From: Candidatus Parcubacteria bacterium
Lineage (GTDB): Bacteria > Patescibacteriota > Patescibacteriia > Magasanikbacterales > UBA922
DNA: 41,815 nucleotides
Direction of reading: 5' to 3'
NCBI GenBank assembly: GCA_002869205.1
Contig: PKTJ01000020.1
Location: forward strand, 1 to 41,815
Position numbers and translations under genes: made by a program. Positions 27,956-38,044 of the stretch are shown in pieces. Positions within the stretch are counted from its first letter, which is position 1, and each line of letters begins with the position of its first letter. Under the pieces are notes generated by a model that searched no databases, had not been told where the DNA came from, and saw only the letters and a list, made by a program, of their open reading frames with translations.

Positions 27956-29302
27956 ATGAGTGAAAATAATAAAAAGAAAACAATTCATATTAGTGGTATG
28001 ACCTGTGTGTCGTGCGAAACAATTATTTCTGATGAATTGAAAGAATTGGATGGTATAGGAGAGGTGCATGTAAATCACAAAACTCAAACTGCTGAAATTA
28101 GTCTCACAGGGGGTGGACCACATTTTAGCAAGATCGCACAAAAGATAAAGAAATTGGGATACGATGCATCTGAAGAACCAATAGTAAAAAAAGCCAAGAA
28201 AGCAACAAAGGCACAGTGGTTTGGTTCGCTCGCTATTGTATTCTCGTTATACTGGGTATACCGGTATTTCAAATGGATTGGTATATTTAGTTTGGTAGAA
28301 GTAGACCCAAGTAATGTCGGGTTTGGGGCAGCGATACTTGTTGGTGTTGTAGCGTCACTTTCTACATGTCTTGCTGTGGTTGGTGCAGTAGTGATTTCAT
28401 TTGGTGCGAAGTACGAATCTCGTGGTACAAAATTTGAACGAAATATTAAACCACATATATTATTTCATGCAGGACGTATTGGTGGTTTTTTCTTACTTGG
28501 TGGACTGCTTGGAAGTATAGGAAATTTCTTTGAGCTTTCTACTTCGGTCATGGGATGGTTTACCGTCATTATTGCCGTAGTGCTTGCGTGGCTTGGTCTC
28601 AATATTTTGGGAATTTTACCATCACTTACAACTACAGGATTTCATATGCCAAAAGGTGTGATGAAATATTGGAATAAGCTGAAACAATCTGAGCATGCTG
28701 CAGCACCAGTAGTACTTGGTGCATTTACGTTTTTCTTACCTTGTGGATTTACACAGAGTATACAGTTGTTTGCTGTTGCATCGGGAAGTTTCTTTGTTGG
28801 CGGAATGACACTTGCGTTCTTTGCCCTTGGAACACTGCCGGTACTCTTTGGTGTTGGTGTGATGAGTAGTAAGAGTAGAAACAAAGATCGTGTTGTGTTT
28901 AAAAAAGCAATGGGATTTATTATTATCGCATTTGCGTGGTATACACTTAGCTCAGGGCTTGCTGCAAATGGTATCGTACTTACTGCAGGAGGTTCAACTT
29001 CAGCAGTAGAAAGTGGACCGAGCGTTACGATGCAAGACGGTGTCCAGGTAATTGAAATGGATGTCGACTACCGCGGGTTTACACCAAATAAATTTGAACT
29101 CAAAAAAGATGTGCCAGTGCGCTGGGTAATAAATGGTAAACAAATTAGCGGGTGCACCAATGAGGTTATTGTTCCTGAATATGGGATTAGCAAAAAACTT
29201 ACTTCGGGTAAAAACATCGTCGAGTTCACTCCAACAAAAGCAGGTACCACATCGTTTAGTTGTTGGATGGGGATGGTGAGGGGTAGCTTCGTGGTGTCGT
29301 AG
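27956..29302 (+). CDS. HMA domain, DsbD/SafE-like TM domain and C-terminal cupredoxin fusion
   Basis: GMTCVSCE HMA motif; TM segment FFLPCGFTQS; C-terminal CTNEVIVPEYG..FSCWMGM. Confidence 0.88.
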   Translation: MSENNKKKTIHISGMTCVSCETIISDELKELDGIGEVHVNHKTQTAEISLTGGGPHFSKIAQKIKKLGYDASEEPIVKKAKKATKAQWFGSLAIVFSLYWVYRYFKWIGIFSLVEVDPSNVGFGAAILVGVVASLSTCLAVVGAVVISFGAKYESRGTKFERNIKPHILFHAGRIGGFFLLGGLLGSIGNFFELSTSVMGWFTVIIAVVLAWLGLNILGILPSLTTTGFHMPKGVMKYWNKLKQSEHAAAPVVLGAFTFFLPCGFTQSIQLFAVASGSFFVGGMTLAFFALGTLPVLFGVGVMSSKSRNKDRVVFKKAMGFIIIAFAWYTLSSGLAANGIVLTAGGSTSAVESGPSVTMQDGVQVIEMDVDYRGFTPNKFELKKDVPVRWVINGKQISGCTNEVIVPEYGISKKLTSGKNIVEFTPTKAGTTSFSCWMGMVRGSFVVS

Positions 29303-29320
29303 CGTCACCGTCTCACCGTT

Positions 29321-29443
29321 TGTCATCCCGAGTGTAATGAAGCGATAGCGGAATGAAATCGAGGGATCTGTTTCCTAGACAAGTTTTATCTTAAGACAGA
29401 TCCCTCCACTTCACTCCCTACGGTCGTTTTGGTCGGGATGACA
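29321..29443. repeat. GTCATCCCGAG palindromic element, copy 1
   Basis: TGTCATCCCGA .. TCGGGATGACA termini, internal AGGGATCTGT/ACAGATCCCT. Confidence 0.8.
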
Positions 29444-29476
29444 ACTTTACGACGTCTTACTTAAATTAAATATTTT

Positions 29477-31630
29477 ATGAAAAAAACAACGGTTGAAATA
29501 TCTGGCATGCATTGTGCGTCGTGTGCTCTAAACATCGAAAAACAACTCAAAAAAACCGAAGGTGTAAAAGACGCGTCAGTAAATTATGGTATGAACAAGG
29601 CATATGTGGAATATGATGAAGGTATTGTGGCTGAGGATGTGATCGATGAGACTATTGCTTCCGCCGGAGATTATAAAGTGGTTCGTGAAGAATCAGGAAA
29701 TGCCCAAAAGGCTGACGGGACTAACAAGGCTTACAAAAAGTTTTTAATTGCTCTTGTTTTGACATTACCATTACTCATAACAATGTTTTTCCCAGATCTC
29801 ATGATGAAAATGGAAGTCATGCAGGCGATGGCAGTTTTGACTGCAGTTGTGGTGTTCATTGTTGGTTGGCAATTTCATCTAGGAATGCTCTTACAGTTGA
29901 AACGTTTTCGTGCAGATATGGACACACTCGTCTCTGTGGGAACACTTGCGGCATTCATATATTCAGTTTATGCAATGACATCGGGAGGTCATGTATATTT
30001 TGAAACAGCAGCTGTGATTGTCACACTTATCTTGCTTGGAAAATATTTGGAAGAAAAAAGTAAGGGGAGAGCATCAAGTGCAATACAAAAACTATTAGCC
30101 CTTGGTGTGAAAAAGGCGCGTGTACTGGTCGACGGAAAAGAAGCTGAAATGGACATAGAAAAAATACGTGAAGGAGATATTTTGCTTGTAAAAGCAGGGG
30201 AGAAAATTCCACTGGATGGAGAAATTCTAAAAGGCTCTACTTCGGTAGACGAGTCTATGCTTACGGGTGAAAGCATTCCTATAGAAAAAAATGTAAAAGA
30301 TCTTGTATATGGTGCAACCATAAATGGTAGTGGTGTGATAGAGATGAAGGTGACAAAAACAGGAGAGAATACAGTTCTTGCTCAAATTATTTCACTTGTA
30401 GAACAAGCACAAGGATCAAAAGCACCAATACAAAAACTCGCTGATAAAGTTGCCAGTATTTTTGTACCAAGTGTAATGCTTATTGCGCTTGCGACATTTT
30501 TGATTTGGATGTTTGTGGTTGGTGCAGGATTTGAATCGAGTATAATTTACGCAGTGGCAGTGCTCGTGATCGCGTGTCCATGTGCACTTGGACTCGCAAC
30601 GCCGACTGCCATTATGGTGGGAAGTGGAAAAGGTGCAGAAAATGGGATCCTTATAAAAGAATCTCAGAGCCTCGAAGTCGCGCACAAAGTGAACGCAGTT
30701 ATGTTTGATAAAACAGGAACACTGACCAAAGGTGAGCCCGTGGTAACAGACGTAGAAGTTTTTGATAAAGATTTGGATGAAAAAGATCTCATGATTCTCG
30801 CGTGCTCTCTTGAATCACAAAGCGAACACGTACTTGCGTCTGCGTTTAATAAATATTCGAAAGACTTAGGACTTAAGACGTATAAGACCGAGGAGGTAAA
30901 AGCCCTGTCTGGTAAAGGTGTGGAGGGCGTGGTTGACGGGAAGAAAGTGTATCTTGGTAATGAAAAATTAATAGAGACTCTCAAGATCACACTTAGGGTC
31001 CCTCACAAGACTTCGTTTGAAGACTTCGCTAATAACGGCAAGACGCCAATGTATGTAGTAGTCGACGGCGTGGTGGCGGGGATCGTGGCAGTCGCCGACG
31101 TGGTGCGTGACGAAGCCAAGAGTGCTGTAGCATCACTTACAAAGCAAAATATTGATGTGTATATGATTACCGGAGACCATGAAAAGACTGCGCAAGCTAT
31201 TGCCAAGCAATTAGGAATCAAACATGTCGTCGCAAACGTAATGCCAGATCATAAAGCCGAGGAAGCAAAGAAACTTCAGGAGTCCGGGTCTGTGGTTGCG
31301 TTTGTCGGCGATGGAATTAATGATGCTCCGGCACTCGCCCAAGCTGATCTTGGGATAGCTATTGGTAGTGGAACTGACGTGGCAATAGAAGCAGGAAGTA
31401 TTGTACTCATGCAAAGTAATCCGCAAAAAGTCGTCGACGCTATCAGACTTTCTCGTCAGACGTTCAAGTCTATTAAGCAAAATCTCTTTTTTGCATTTAT
31501 TTACAATGTGGTAGCAATCCCGCTTGCCGCGTTTGGAATCCTCAGTCCTATTATCGCAGCGGCTGCTATGAGTATGAGTAGTGTTTCTGTCGTTGGGAAT
31601 AGTTTAAGGATACGGAGGAAATCTCTGTAG
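29477..31630 (+). CDS. copA: copper-translocating P1B-type ATPase
   Basis: HMA GMHCASC, CPC ([15 protein letters not shown]), [35 protein letters not shown]. Confidence 0.95.
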   Translation: MKKTTVEISGMHCASCALNIEKQLKKTEGVKDASVNYGMNKAYVEYDEGIVAEDVIDETIASAGDYKVVREESGNAQKADGTNKAYKKFLIALVLTLPLLITMFFPDLMMKMEVMQAMAVLTAVVVFIVGWQFHLGMLLQLKRFRADMDTLVSVGTLAAFIYSVYAMTSGGHVYFETAAVIVTLILLGKYLEEKSKGRASSAIQKLLALGVKKARVLVDGKEAEMDIEKIREGDILLVKAGEKIPLDGEILKGSTSVDESMLTGESIPIEKNVKDLVYGATINGSGVIEMKVTKTGENTVLAQIISLVEQAQGSKAPIQKLADKVASIFVPSVMLIALATFLIWMFVVGAGFESSIIYAVAVLVIACPCALGLATPTAIMVGSGKGAENGILIKESQSLEVAHKVNAVMFDKTGTLTKGEPVVTDVEVFDKDLDEKDLMILACSLESQSEHVLASAFNKYSKDLGLKTYKTEEVKALSGKGVEGVVDGKKVYLGNEKLIETLKITLRVPHKTSFEDFANNGKTPMYVVVDGVVAGIVAVADVVRDEAKSAVASLTKQNIDVYMITGDHEKTAQAIAKQLGIKHVVANVMPDHKAEEAKKLQESGSVVAFVGDGINDAPALAQADLGIAIGSGTDVAIEAGSIVLMQSNPQKVVDAIRLSRQTFKSIKQNLFFAFIYNVVAIPLAAFGILSPIIAAAAMSMSSVSVVGNSLRIRRKSL

Positions 31631-31634
31631 TCCA

Positions 31635-31767
31635 AATTGTCATCCTGAGAAGCTCTGAAAGAAGCGACGAAGGATCTTTCTTGTCACTAGTTTTTGGTAA
31701 GAAAAAAATAGCGATTTAAATAAGGTCGAGATAAGAGAGATCCTTCACTACGTTCAGGATGACAATT
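31635..31767. repeat. GTCATCC palindromic element, copy 2
   Basis: AATTGTCATCCTGA / TCAGGATGACAATT perfect termini; internal GGATCTTTC..GAGATCC. Confidence 0.85.
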
Positions 31768-31810
31768 AAAAAAAGCTTCACCACGTGTGGAGCTTTTTGA
31801 TACATAATTA

Positions 31811-31839
31811 TTGACAAAAGAGGAAATTAATGGTACCTT
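31811..31839 (+). promoter_or_regulatory. sigma70-like promoter of GC-rich island 4
   Basis: TTGACA-17 nt-TACCTT. Confidence 0.55.
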
Positions 31840-31893
31840 TACTTGTCGCCTTTGGAGCGACTGATCACAATTTCTTCATTTTGGAGAAGCGGT

Positions 31894-32118
31894 ATGCCGA
31901 AAGTCATCGTCGTCAAGGGGCGTGATTGCCCCAATTGCAAGATCCCAAGAGGGACGACCGACGGGACAGACTTCGTCTGCCCGACCTGTGAAGGAGACTT
32001 CTGCTCGCAGTGCTTCACCTCGCCCAATGACGGCGACGGTAGTGAGATCATCTGCCCGCTCTGCGGACAGCTGCTCGACCTGCCGGAACCCAGCGTCATC
32101 ACCCCGCGGCAGGACTAG
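31894..32118 (+). CDS. GC-rich small zinc-ribbon protein (island 4)
   Basis: CPNC, CPTC, CSQC, CPLC motifs; ATG 31894 preceded by GGAG, preferred over TTG start of track. Confidence 0.8.
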   Translation: MPKVIVVKGRDCPNCKIPRGTTDGTDFVCPTCEGDFCSQCFTSPNDGDGSEIICPLCGQLLDLPEPSVITPRQD

Positions 32119-32177
32119 CGCCTGGGTTTTCAAGGATCCGTCCTGTAATGGGGTGGTAAGTGACAAGGAGGATCGCG

Positions 32178-32201
32178 ATGATTACTATTCGCGGACCGTG
32201 A
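32178..32201 (+). CDS. mini-ORF MITIRGP (tail module copy B)
   Basis: AAGGAGGA SD; ATGATTACTATTCGCGGACCGTGA. Confidence 0.55.
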   Translation: MITIRGP

Positions 32202-32228
32202 AGGGGAGCACGGTAAAAAACACCCCTT
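32195..32228 (+). ncRNA. predicted H-type pseudoknot (tail module copy B)
   Basis: ACCGTG/CACGGT stem; loop AAGGGG pairs perfectly with CCCCTT after AAAAAACA linker. Confidence 0.7.
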
Positions 32229-32265
32229 CCGATTATCATATTAAATTATTGAGATAATTGAGGAT

Positions 32266-32296
32266 AAAAAAGCCCCACAGATCTGGGGCTTTTTTA
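32266..32296 (+). terminator. terminator of GC-rich island 4
   Basis: AAAAAAGCCCC acagatct GGGGCTTTTTT. Confidence 0.88.
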
Positions 32297-32354
32297 TTGT
32301 CTAGTATTATATTTTTTGTTATAATATCCCCATCAATACAATCTATCGATGTAG

Positions 32355-35300
32355 ATGAAAAATAGGAATATTTTAATTTTGTGTTTTATAAGCGCTGCAT
32401 TTTGTGGTGTTTTTGGGTTTGCACAAGATTCATATGCAGTAGACTATTTGGCTGAGTATTGGGATACGGGTAACGCAACATCACCGGCTATTCCGGGGAC
32501 AGATCCGACTGCGACTACTACAACCTCAACAGTGGGCTTTAATATAGGTACAGGAGCTTTGAATGTTGACGGGTCAGAGGTTTCGTCTGGGGATGGTTTT
32601 ATTGTGCGCTATACCAGAGACATCGGTCCTGGTGAATATTCTTTCAATCTCGGTTCAGATGATGGAAGTCGAATTTATGTTGGTGATACACAGGTGATAG
32701 ATATGTGGGTTGATCAATCTTACACCACTTCAACAGGGGCTTATATCAATACCTCAACCCAAGAATTAAAAATAGAATATTATGAAAATGCGAGTGATGC
32801 TCGACTAACTTTTTCTTATCAAAGAATAATCTATGTAAGTTCAAGTTTTTCAGGAACTGAATATGGAACTCAGACCAATCCATATAATAGTTTTTACGAA
32901 GCATATAGCATAGCAGAAGACGGCGATATTATAGATCTCACCGGTACATTTGATTGGACAGATGTCAACCAGCTACAAGGTTATGAGACGAGTGGATATA
33001 TCATTGCAAAGAGCATTACTATTCAAGGACAAGGAGCTGATCAAACATTTGTGCAGGCGGCCAGTGAAGATGATATAGGTAACCGAAGAGTTTTTACTAT
33101 TTCATCTCCGGCATCTACAACAATCCAAAATCTATCGATTCGTTATGGAAAAGTAGATGCTAATGGTGGTTGTATTTCTATGTCACCTGGTACAAATCTA
33201 ACACTTATAAATACAGAGGTATACAATTGTCGTGCGACAGGTGCTACTCGGCAAGGTGGAGGTATATATGCAATTTCTGCTACTACAACTATAGAAAATT
33301 CAGCAATTTATAATAATGTTTCTGGTAGTAATGGTGGAGGTATCAGTAACACTACAGGAAATTTATATCTCACAAATTCTACAGTATATTCCAACCAACA
33401 AACCGGCGGTATTGGTGGTGGCGGTATCTTTACATATGGTGCTGGGGCTATTTATTATATTACAAATTCTACAATTACAAATAACACTGCTGCATGGGGT
33501 GGAGGAATGAATACATATACGAACGCTATTGCATATTTGAAAAATAGTATTGTCGCGGGAAATATAAGTACACTGACTACATGGCGTGACAATTTCTATC
33601 AATCTGGAGGAACATATGTTAGTGGCGGGTATAATATATTTGGATATAACACAGTCGGACCTACGGCGACTACGGGCGACTGGACTGATGCAGATGATGA
33701 CGATACCTATGATTTGTTTACTGTAGGAACTACTGGAACAATAAACTTTGATACAGCGGCAAGAAATAATAATAGTCCTATCTATACCAAAACGTGGGGA
33801 GTGCTTGTGGGTAGTATTGCTATAGATAATGGAAATGCGTCGGCTCATGGTCCAGTCGCCATTCCCTCGGCTGATCAGAGGACTGGTGCGCGAGTAAGTA
33901 CACTTGATATTGGTTCGTATGAGTACGCGGCAATTCTCACAGACATAGATGGTCCAGGAATTTTGAATCTTGATCCTACTGACGATGCAACAGCTGTAGA
34001 CGTGGACGCAACATTTGAAATAAATTTTAATGAAAACATTGTTACGAGTACGGGTAATATTGTTTTGTACAAGACTAGTGACGACAGTTTGGTCGAGACC
34101 ATAGATATTACATCTGCTCAAGTTGTGGCTTCGAGTACGACAGCACTCGTGTTTGATCCTACTACGACACTCGATAGTGAGACACAGTATTATATTATGA
34201 TTGATGCGACGACTGTGGATGATGCTCTTGGTAATAGTTTTGAGGGTATCACGGCAAGTACCACATGGAGCTTCACTACTGCTGACATTGTGAATCCAAC
34301 TGTCTCAACACTGTCTCCAATAGACGGTGCGTCAGACATTGCAGTGGACGCCAATCTCGTTATCACATTTGATGAAGATGTTTCTACGAGCACGGGAAGT
34401 TTTTATATTAGAGAATCAAGTGACGACAGTATTTTTGAAACATTCAATGTTGCATCGTCCACTCTCACTGCATCTGGCACAACAGCGTTTGTGCTCAATC
34501 CAACAAGTAATTTTGCCAGTGAGACGGGTTATTATGTAACTATTGATGCTACGGCCGTGGACGATACGTCGGGCAATAGTTTTGCAGGAATTAGTGCAAC
34601 GACAACATGGAATTTTACTTCGGCTGACACTACCAATCCAAGTGTATCAACACTATCTCCAGCAGACGATGAAACTGATGTAGCGATTGCGTCCAATCTT
34701 GTCATTACCTTTGACGAAGCAGTGGATGCAGAGAGCGGAAACATTACGATCTATAAGACTGCTGACGATTCTACTGTCGAAGCATTTGATGTAACATCTG
34801 ACATTACCGGATCAGGTACGGTACAGATCACGGTGAATCCAGCAAGCAACTTTGATTATGAAACAGAATACTATGTAACAATTGCGACGACTGCATTTGA
34901 TGATAGTGATTCCAATAGCTATGCAGGAATTACGGCAAGCACAACATGGAGCTTCACCACAGGAGACACGCCAGCGTGTCCTGCAGTAGACAATGCCGCT
35001 ACATACGCAAGCTATCCTGGATGTGCAGTACTTACGTGTAATAGCGGTTATACACTTAGCGGTGGATCATGTATTGCTCCAGGCGGCGGAAGTTCTGCGC
35101 CGCCACCTCCACCAGTAGTGACAGAAGAACCAGTGCTCGGAGAAGATGGACTAGAATTTGATATAGATAATGTAGAATTCATCGCCATATCTGAAACAGA
35201 GGATTTTGACGGTGTGAGCTGGGAAACATATACTGGCGGTGATTCCATCATAAACAGTGATAAAACGCTGTATATCAAGTTTAGAAGCCCACAGGGTGGT

Positions 35301-35939
35301 GAAACAGATGTGTATGTGGTTGAGAAGGGGAAAGGGGAGAGTGAGAATGAGATTGAGGATGAGGTTGAGGACGAGAATAAGGATAAGGCTGAGATTGAGA
35401 TTAAGGATGAGGATGGTGCGTGTAAGTTTGAAAGGGATTTGCTAGTAGGTATGAGTGGAGAAGATGTACGCGTACTACAAACATATCTCAATACTAATGG
35501 TTTTGTATTAAGAAACTCTGGAATCGGTTCACCGGGTAATGAGTCAACATATTTCGGTCCTGCAACACGAAGTGCACTAGAAAAATTTCAAGCTCACAAA
35601 AACCTCATAATCACCGGCAGACTCGATGCTCAGACGAGAGAAGTGTTCGGATGTATGGTAGAAAAAATTGAAACACCAACCACACCACCAAAGCCATCTG
35701 CATACACATTCACACGAGACCTGGTGCATGGTATGTATGGATTTGATGTGCTGGAATTACAAAAATATTTAAATACAAATGGATTTACTGTAACAAAAGA
35801 TGGCTACGGATCAATCGGAAATGAAACAACATACTTCGGTCCTGCAACACTCGACGCATTGATCAGATTTCAAACAGCAAATAATATTTATCCAAATGTT
35901 GGATATTTTGGGCCTATAACTAGGAGTGTGATGAGGTAA
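32355..35939 (+). CDS. large secreted surface protein: PA14, beta-helix, three Ig-like repeats, two PG-binding domains
   Basis: PA14-like GEYSFNLGSDDGSRIYVGD; parallel-beta repeats; three SxLSPxDxAxDVAVxxNLVITFDE repeats; two GxxVxxLQxYLNTNGF..FGPATxxAL repeats. Confidence 0.85.
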   Translation: MKNRNILILCFISAAFCGVFGFAQDSYAVDYLAEYWDTGNATSPAIPGTDPTATTTTSTVGFNIGTGALNVDGSEVSSGDGFIVRYTRDIGPGEYSFNLGSDDGSRIYVGDTQVIDMWVDQSYTTSTGAYINTSTQELKIEYYENASDARLTFSYQRIIYVSSSFSGTEYGTQTNPYNSFYEAYSIAEDGDIIDLTGTFDWTDVNQLQGYETSGYIIAKSITIQGQGADQTFVQAASEDDIGNRRVFTISSPASTTIQNLSIRYGKVDANGGCISMSPGTNLTLINTEVYNCRATGATRQGGGIYAISATTTIENSAIYNNVSGSNGGGISNTTGNLYLTNSTVYSNQQTGGIGGGGIFTYGAGAIYYITNSTITNNTAAWGGGMNTYTNAIAYLKNSIVAGNISTLTTWRDNFYQSGGTYVSGGYNIFGYNTVGPTATTGDWTDADDDDTYDLFTVGTTGTINFDTAARNNNSPIYTKTWGVLVGSIAIDNGNASAHGPVAIPSADQRTGARVSTLDIGSYEYAAILTDIDGPGILNLDPTDDATAVDVDATFEINFNENIVTSTGNIVLYKTSDDSLVETIDITSAQVVASSTTALVFDPTTTLDSETQYYIMIDATTVDDALGNSFEGITASTTWSFTTADIVNPTVSTLSPIDGASDIAVDANLVITFDEDVSTSTGSFYIRESSDDSIFETFNVASSTLTASGTTAFVLNPTSNFASETGYYVTIDATAVDDTSGNSFAGISATTTWNFTSADTTNPSVSTLSPADDETDVAIASNLVITFDEAVDAESGNITIYKTADDSTVEAFDVTSDITGSGTVQITVNPASNFDYETEYYVTIATTAFDDSDSNSYAGITASTTWSFTTGDTPACPAVDNAATYASYPGCAVLTCNSGYTLSGGSCIAPGGGSSAPPPPPVVTEEPVLGEDGLEFDIDNVEFIAISETEDFDGVSWETYTGGDSIINSDKTLYIKFRSPQGGETDVYVVEKGKGESENEIEDEVEDENKDKAEIEIKDEDGACKFERDLLVGMSGEDVRVLQTYLNTNGFVLRNSGIGSPGNESTYFGPATRSALEKFQAHKNLIITGRLDAQTREVFGCMVEKIETPTTPPKPSAYTFTRDLVHGMYGFDVLELQKYLNTNGFTVTKDGYGSIGNETTYFGPATLDALIRFQTANNIYPNVGYFGPITRSVMR

Positions 35940-36060
35940 TGTCATCCCGAGCGAGCCCGTAGAGGCGACGAGGCCTGCCTGCCGGTAGGCAGGGATCTAG
36001 ACACGTATATTACCTCAATCATTGTGACTAGATTCCTCACTCTTCGGATTCGGAATGACA
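35938..36060. repeat. GTCATCCCGAG palindromic element, copy 3
   Basis: GTCATCCCGAG..GGATCTAG / CTAGATTCC..CGGAATGAC, with embedded GCCTGCCTGCCGGTAGGCAGG. Confidence 0.75.
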
Positions 36061-36120
36061 AAAAAACAGTATTAAAAAAAGCTCCACGGGTGTGGGGCTT
36101 TTTATTTGTAGATATATATT

Positions 36121-37938
36121 CTATTTAAAAAATTTTAAAGATTCTTTTATAAGATCTGGTATGTCAGATACATCGAAGTTAATTGCTATGTCTAGTTCTG
36201 AAATATTTATTTTATATTTTTTTTGAATTTCTTCTTTCACCATTCTGTAAATTTCTTTTCCCGGTAATTTTGAATAGGGGAAAGTATAATATTTATCTCT
36301 AATATCATTTCTTATCTGTATTGTGGAGGTTTGGATATCTGTAAAAAGTAGGTCGATAAGTCTGTAAGAGTCGTTTAATTTTCCTCGTAACACCCCTTCG
36401 AGATTATCTAGTATTTTGTCCCTATTTTCTGCAACCACATCATTAATTATTTTTTCAATGTCTTCGTCTTTTATTTTCAAAGTAGGGTATTTTTGTTTTA
36501 TAGTTTTATTTATTAATTTTGGATTCAAAAGATAGTTTTCTACTTCGTGTACATCTAAAAAACAAATCGAAATATCCTTATCATTATATGTAGTTTTTAT
36601 TTTTTCTAAATATGTATCAGGAATAGAATCACTGTCTCTAATAAATAATGCTTTAAATTTTAATTTGTTAATATCACGAGATCTTTTTAAAAATTTTAAA
36701 TCTGAATCTGAATCTCCACCACAGCTTATTATTTTAAATTCTGGATTTTTATAATTTAGTTTTTCTAAAAAAAGTTTTATAATCTTAAAACCGTTTCCAG
36801 AATTAGAATCTTCGAGAAAAATGTATTTTATCTCCTTTTCTTCTGTTATATCTTCCTCATCTAATAATCCATCTTCATATAGTGATTTTAGATAATCACC
36901 GTATTCATTTATAGATTTTTGTTTATTTTGTTTCTTGTTTACCAGAATTAAATGATCATTTTTCTCTATAGCATTTTTAATAAAAATTTGTGAATGAGTT
37001 GCAACTATAATCTGTTTACCTTCTTCAACTAATTTTGTAAGTATGTTGTATAAAGAATTTTGTAACCTGTAATGTAGGTGGGCATCCGGCTCATCAATCA
37101 GAATAATTTTTGCATCTGAAGTTACTATGTAGACAAGTATTTGGAGTATCTGTTGAAAGCCACTTCCAGCAGATGAAATATCTAAATTGTTGTATTTTCC
37201 ATCCTTATATATAGAAGATAAATGAATATCATGTGTTTCATTAGAAGACAGTACAACATTAAAACTATCTTTAAGATAATAGTTGAGAATTTCTAATTCT
37301 TTTTTAGATAACCCTTTTATTTGGTTTCTTAAAACCTCATTTGATTTTCCAGAACTAACATAATAATCTACCACTTCTTTTGTCTTTATTTCTTCTCTGT
37401 TAACCACCCCTGCAAAAGAAGGTATCAATAATGGTTGTTTATCTTTTGTGATTTTCAAAATACTTTTTTTGTAGCTTGGTGGGCCGTCTTCACCATCCAA
37501 ATTACTACTGATTACCAGAGGGTTGCCTCCTGGAAAAGAGAGTCTCTCCATAAACTCAACACCGTCATCCATAGTAATTTTAATTTGTGTTGTTTTGTCT
37601 CTTCGGCTTCTAATTTTAAGGCCTTCTGATAAATAAGATTTATCGTGTAGAGCTAGTGGAAAAGATTTTAACATTATCCCCTTTAATTTTTTTATATCTT
37701 TCGTGTCTTTTCCACTGATTCCTTCTGTAGTTTTTAAAAAATAGAAAGCCAAAAACAATGCTTGAATCAAAGAGCTTTTTCCAGAATTGTTTGCTCCTAC
37801 AAGAAGATTAAGGCCTTGACCAAACTCTAGTTTTGATTTTTGGAAACCCTTGAAAAGAGAAACCTCTAAAGATTTTATTTTCATATAATTATTTATTTTG
37901 AGTGTATTTACGATAGCACTAATACTCCACTCCGTCAA
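36121..37938 (-). CDS. OLD-family ATP-dependent endonuclease (AAA ATPase plus TOPRIM)
   Basis: GANNSGKSSLIQALF Walker A, IILIDEPDAHLH Walker B, C-terminal TOPRIM-like FLEDSNSG..ISCGGDSD..LFIRDSDS. Confidence 0.85.
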   Translation of the reverse strand: MTEWSISAIVNTLKINNYMKIKSLEVSLFKGFQKSKLEFGQGLNLLVGANNSGKSSLIQALFLAFYFLKTTEGISGKDTKDIKKLKGIMLKSFPLALHDKSYLSEGLKIRSRRDKTTQIKITMDDGVEFMERLSFPGGNPLVISSNLDGEDGPPSYKKSILKITKDKQPLLIPSFAGVVNREEIKTKEVVDYYVSSGKSNEVLRNQIKGLSKKELEILNYYLKDSFNVVLSSNETHDIHLSSIYKDGKYNNLDISSAGSGFQQILQILVYIVTSDAKIILIDEPDAHLHYRLQNSLYNILTKLVEEGKQIIVATHSQIFIKNAIEKNDHLILVNKKQNKQKSINEYGDYLKSLYEDGLLDEEDITEEKEIKYIFLEDSNSGNGFKIIKLFLEKLNYKNPEFKIISCGGDSDSDLKFLKRSRDINKLKFKALFIRDSDSIPDTYLEKIKTTYNDKDISICFLDVHEVENYLLNPKLINKTIKQKYPTLKIKDEDIEKIINDVVAENRDKILDNLEGVLRGKLNDSYRLIDLLFTDIQTSTIQIRNDIRDKYYTFPYSKLPGKEIYRMVKEEIQKKYKINISELDIAINFDVSDIPDLIKESLKFFK

Positions 37939-38044
37939 GATAAAAAACCGCCCAAATCAGACGGTCTCGAGGATCGTTCCGCCTCTTCGGCGGATACAGG
38001 ATTTTATGGGGGTAGTAGGGGGATTTCCCCCTACCTATAATCCT

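Noticed and set aside
31843-31893. TTG-start extension of the zinc-ribbon ORF
   Set aside because: ATG at 31894 has a good SD; the upstream part is leader hairpin sequence.
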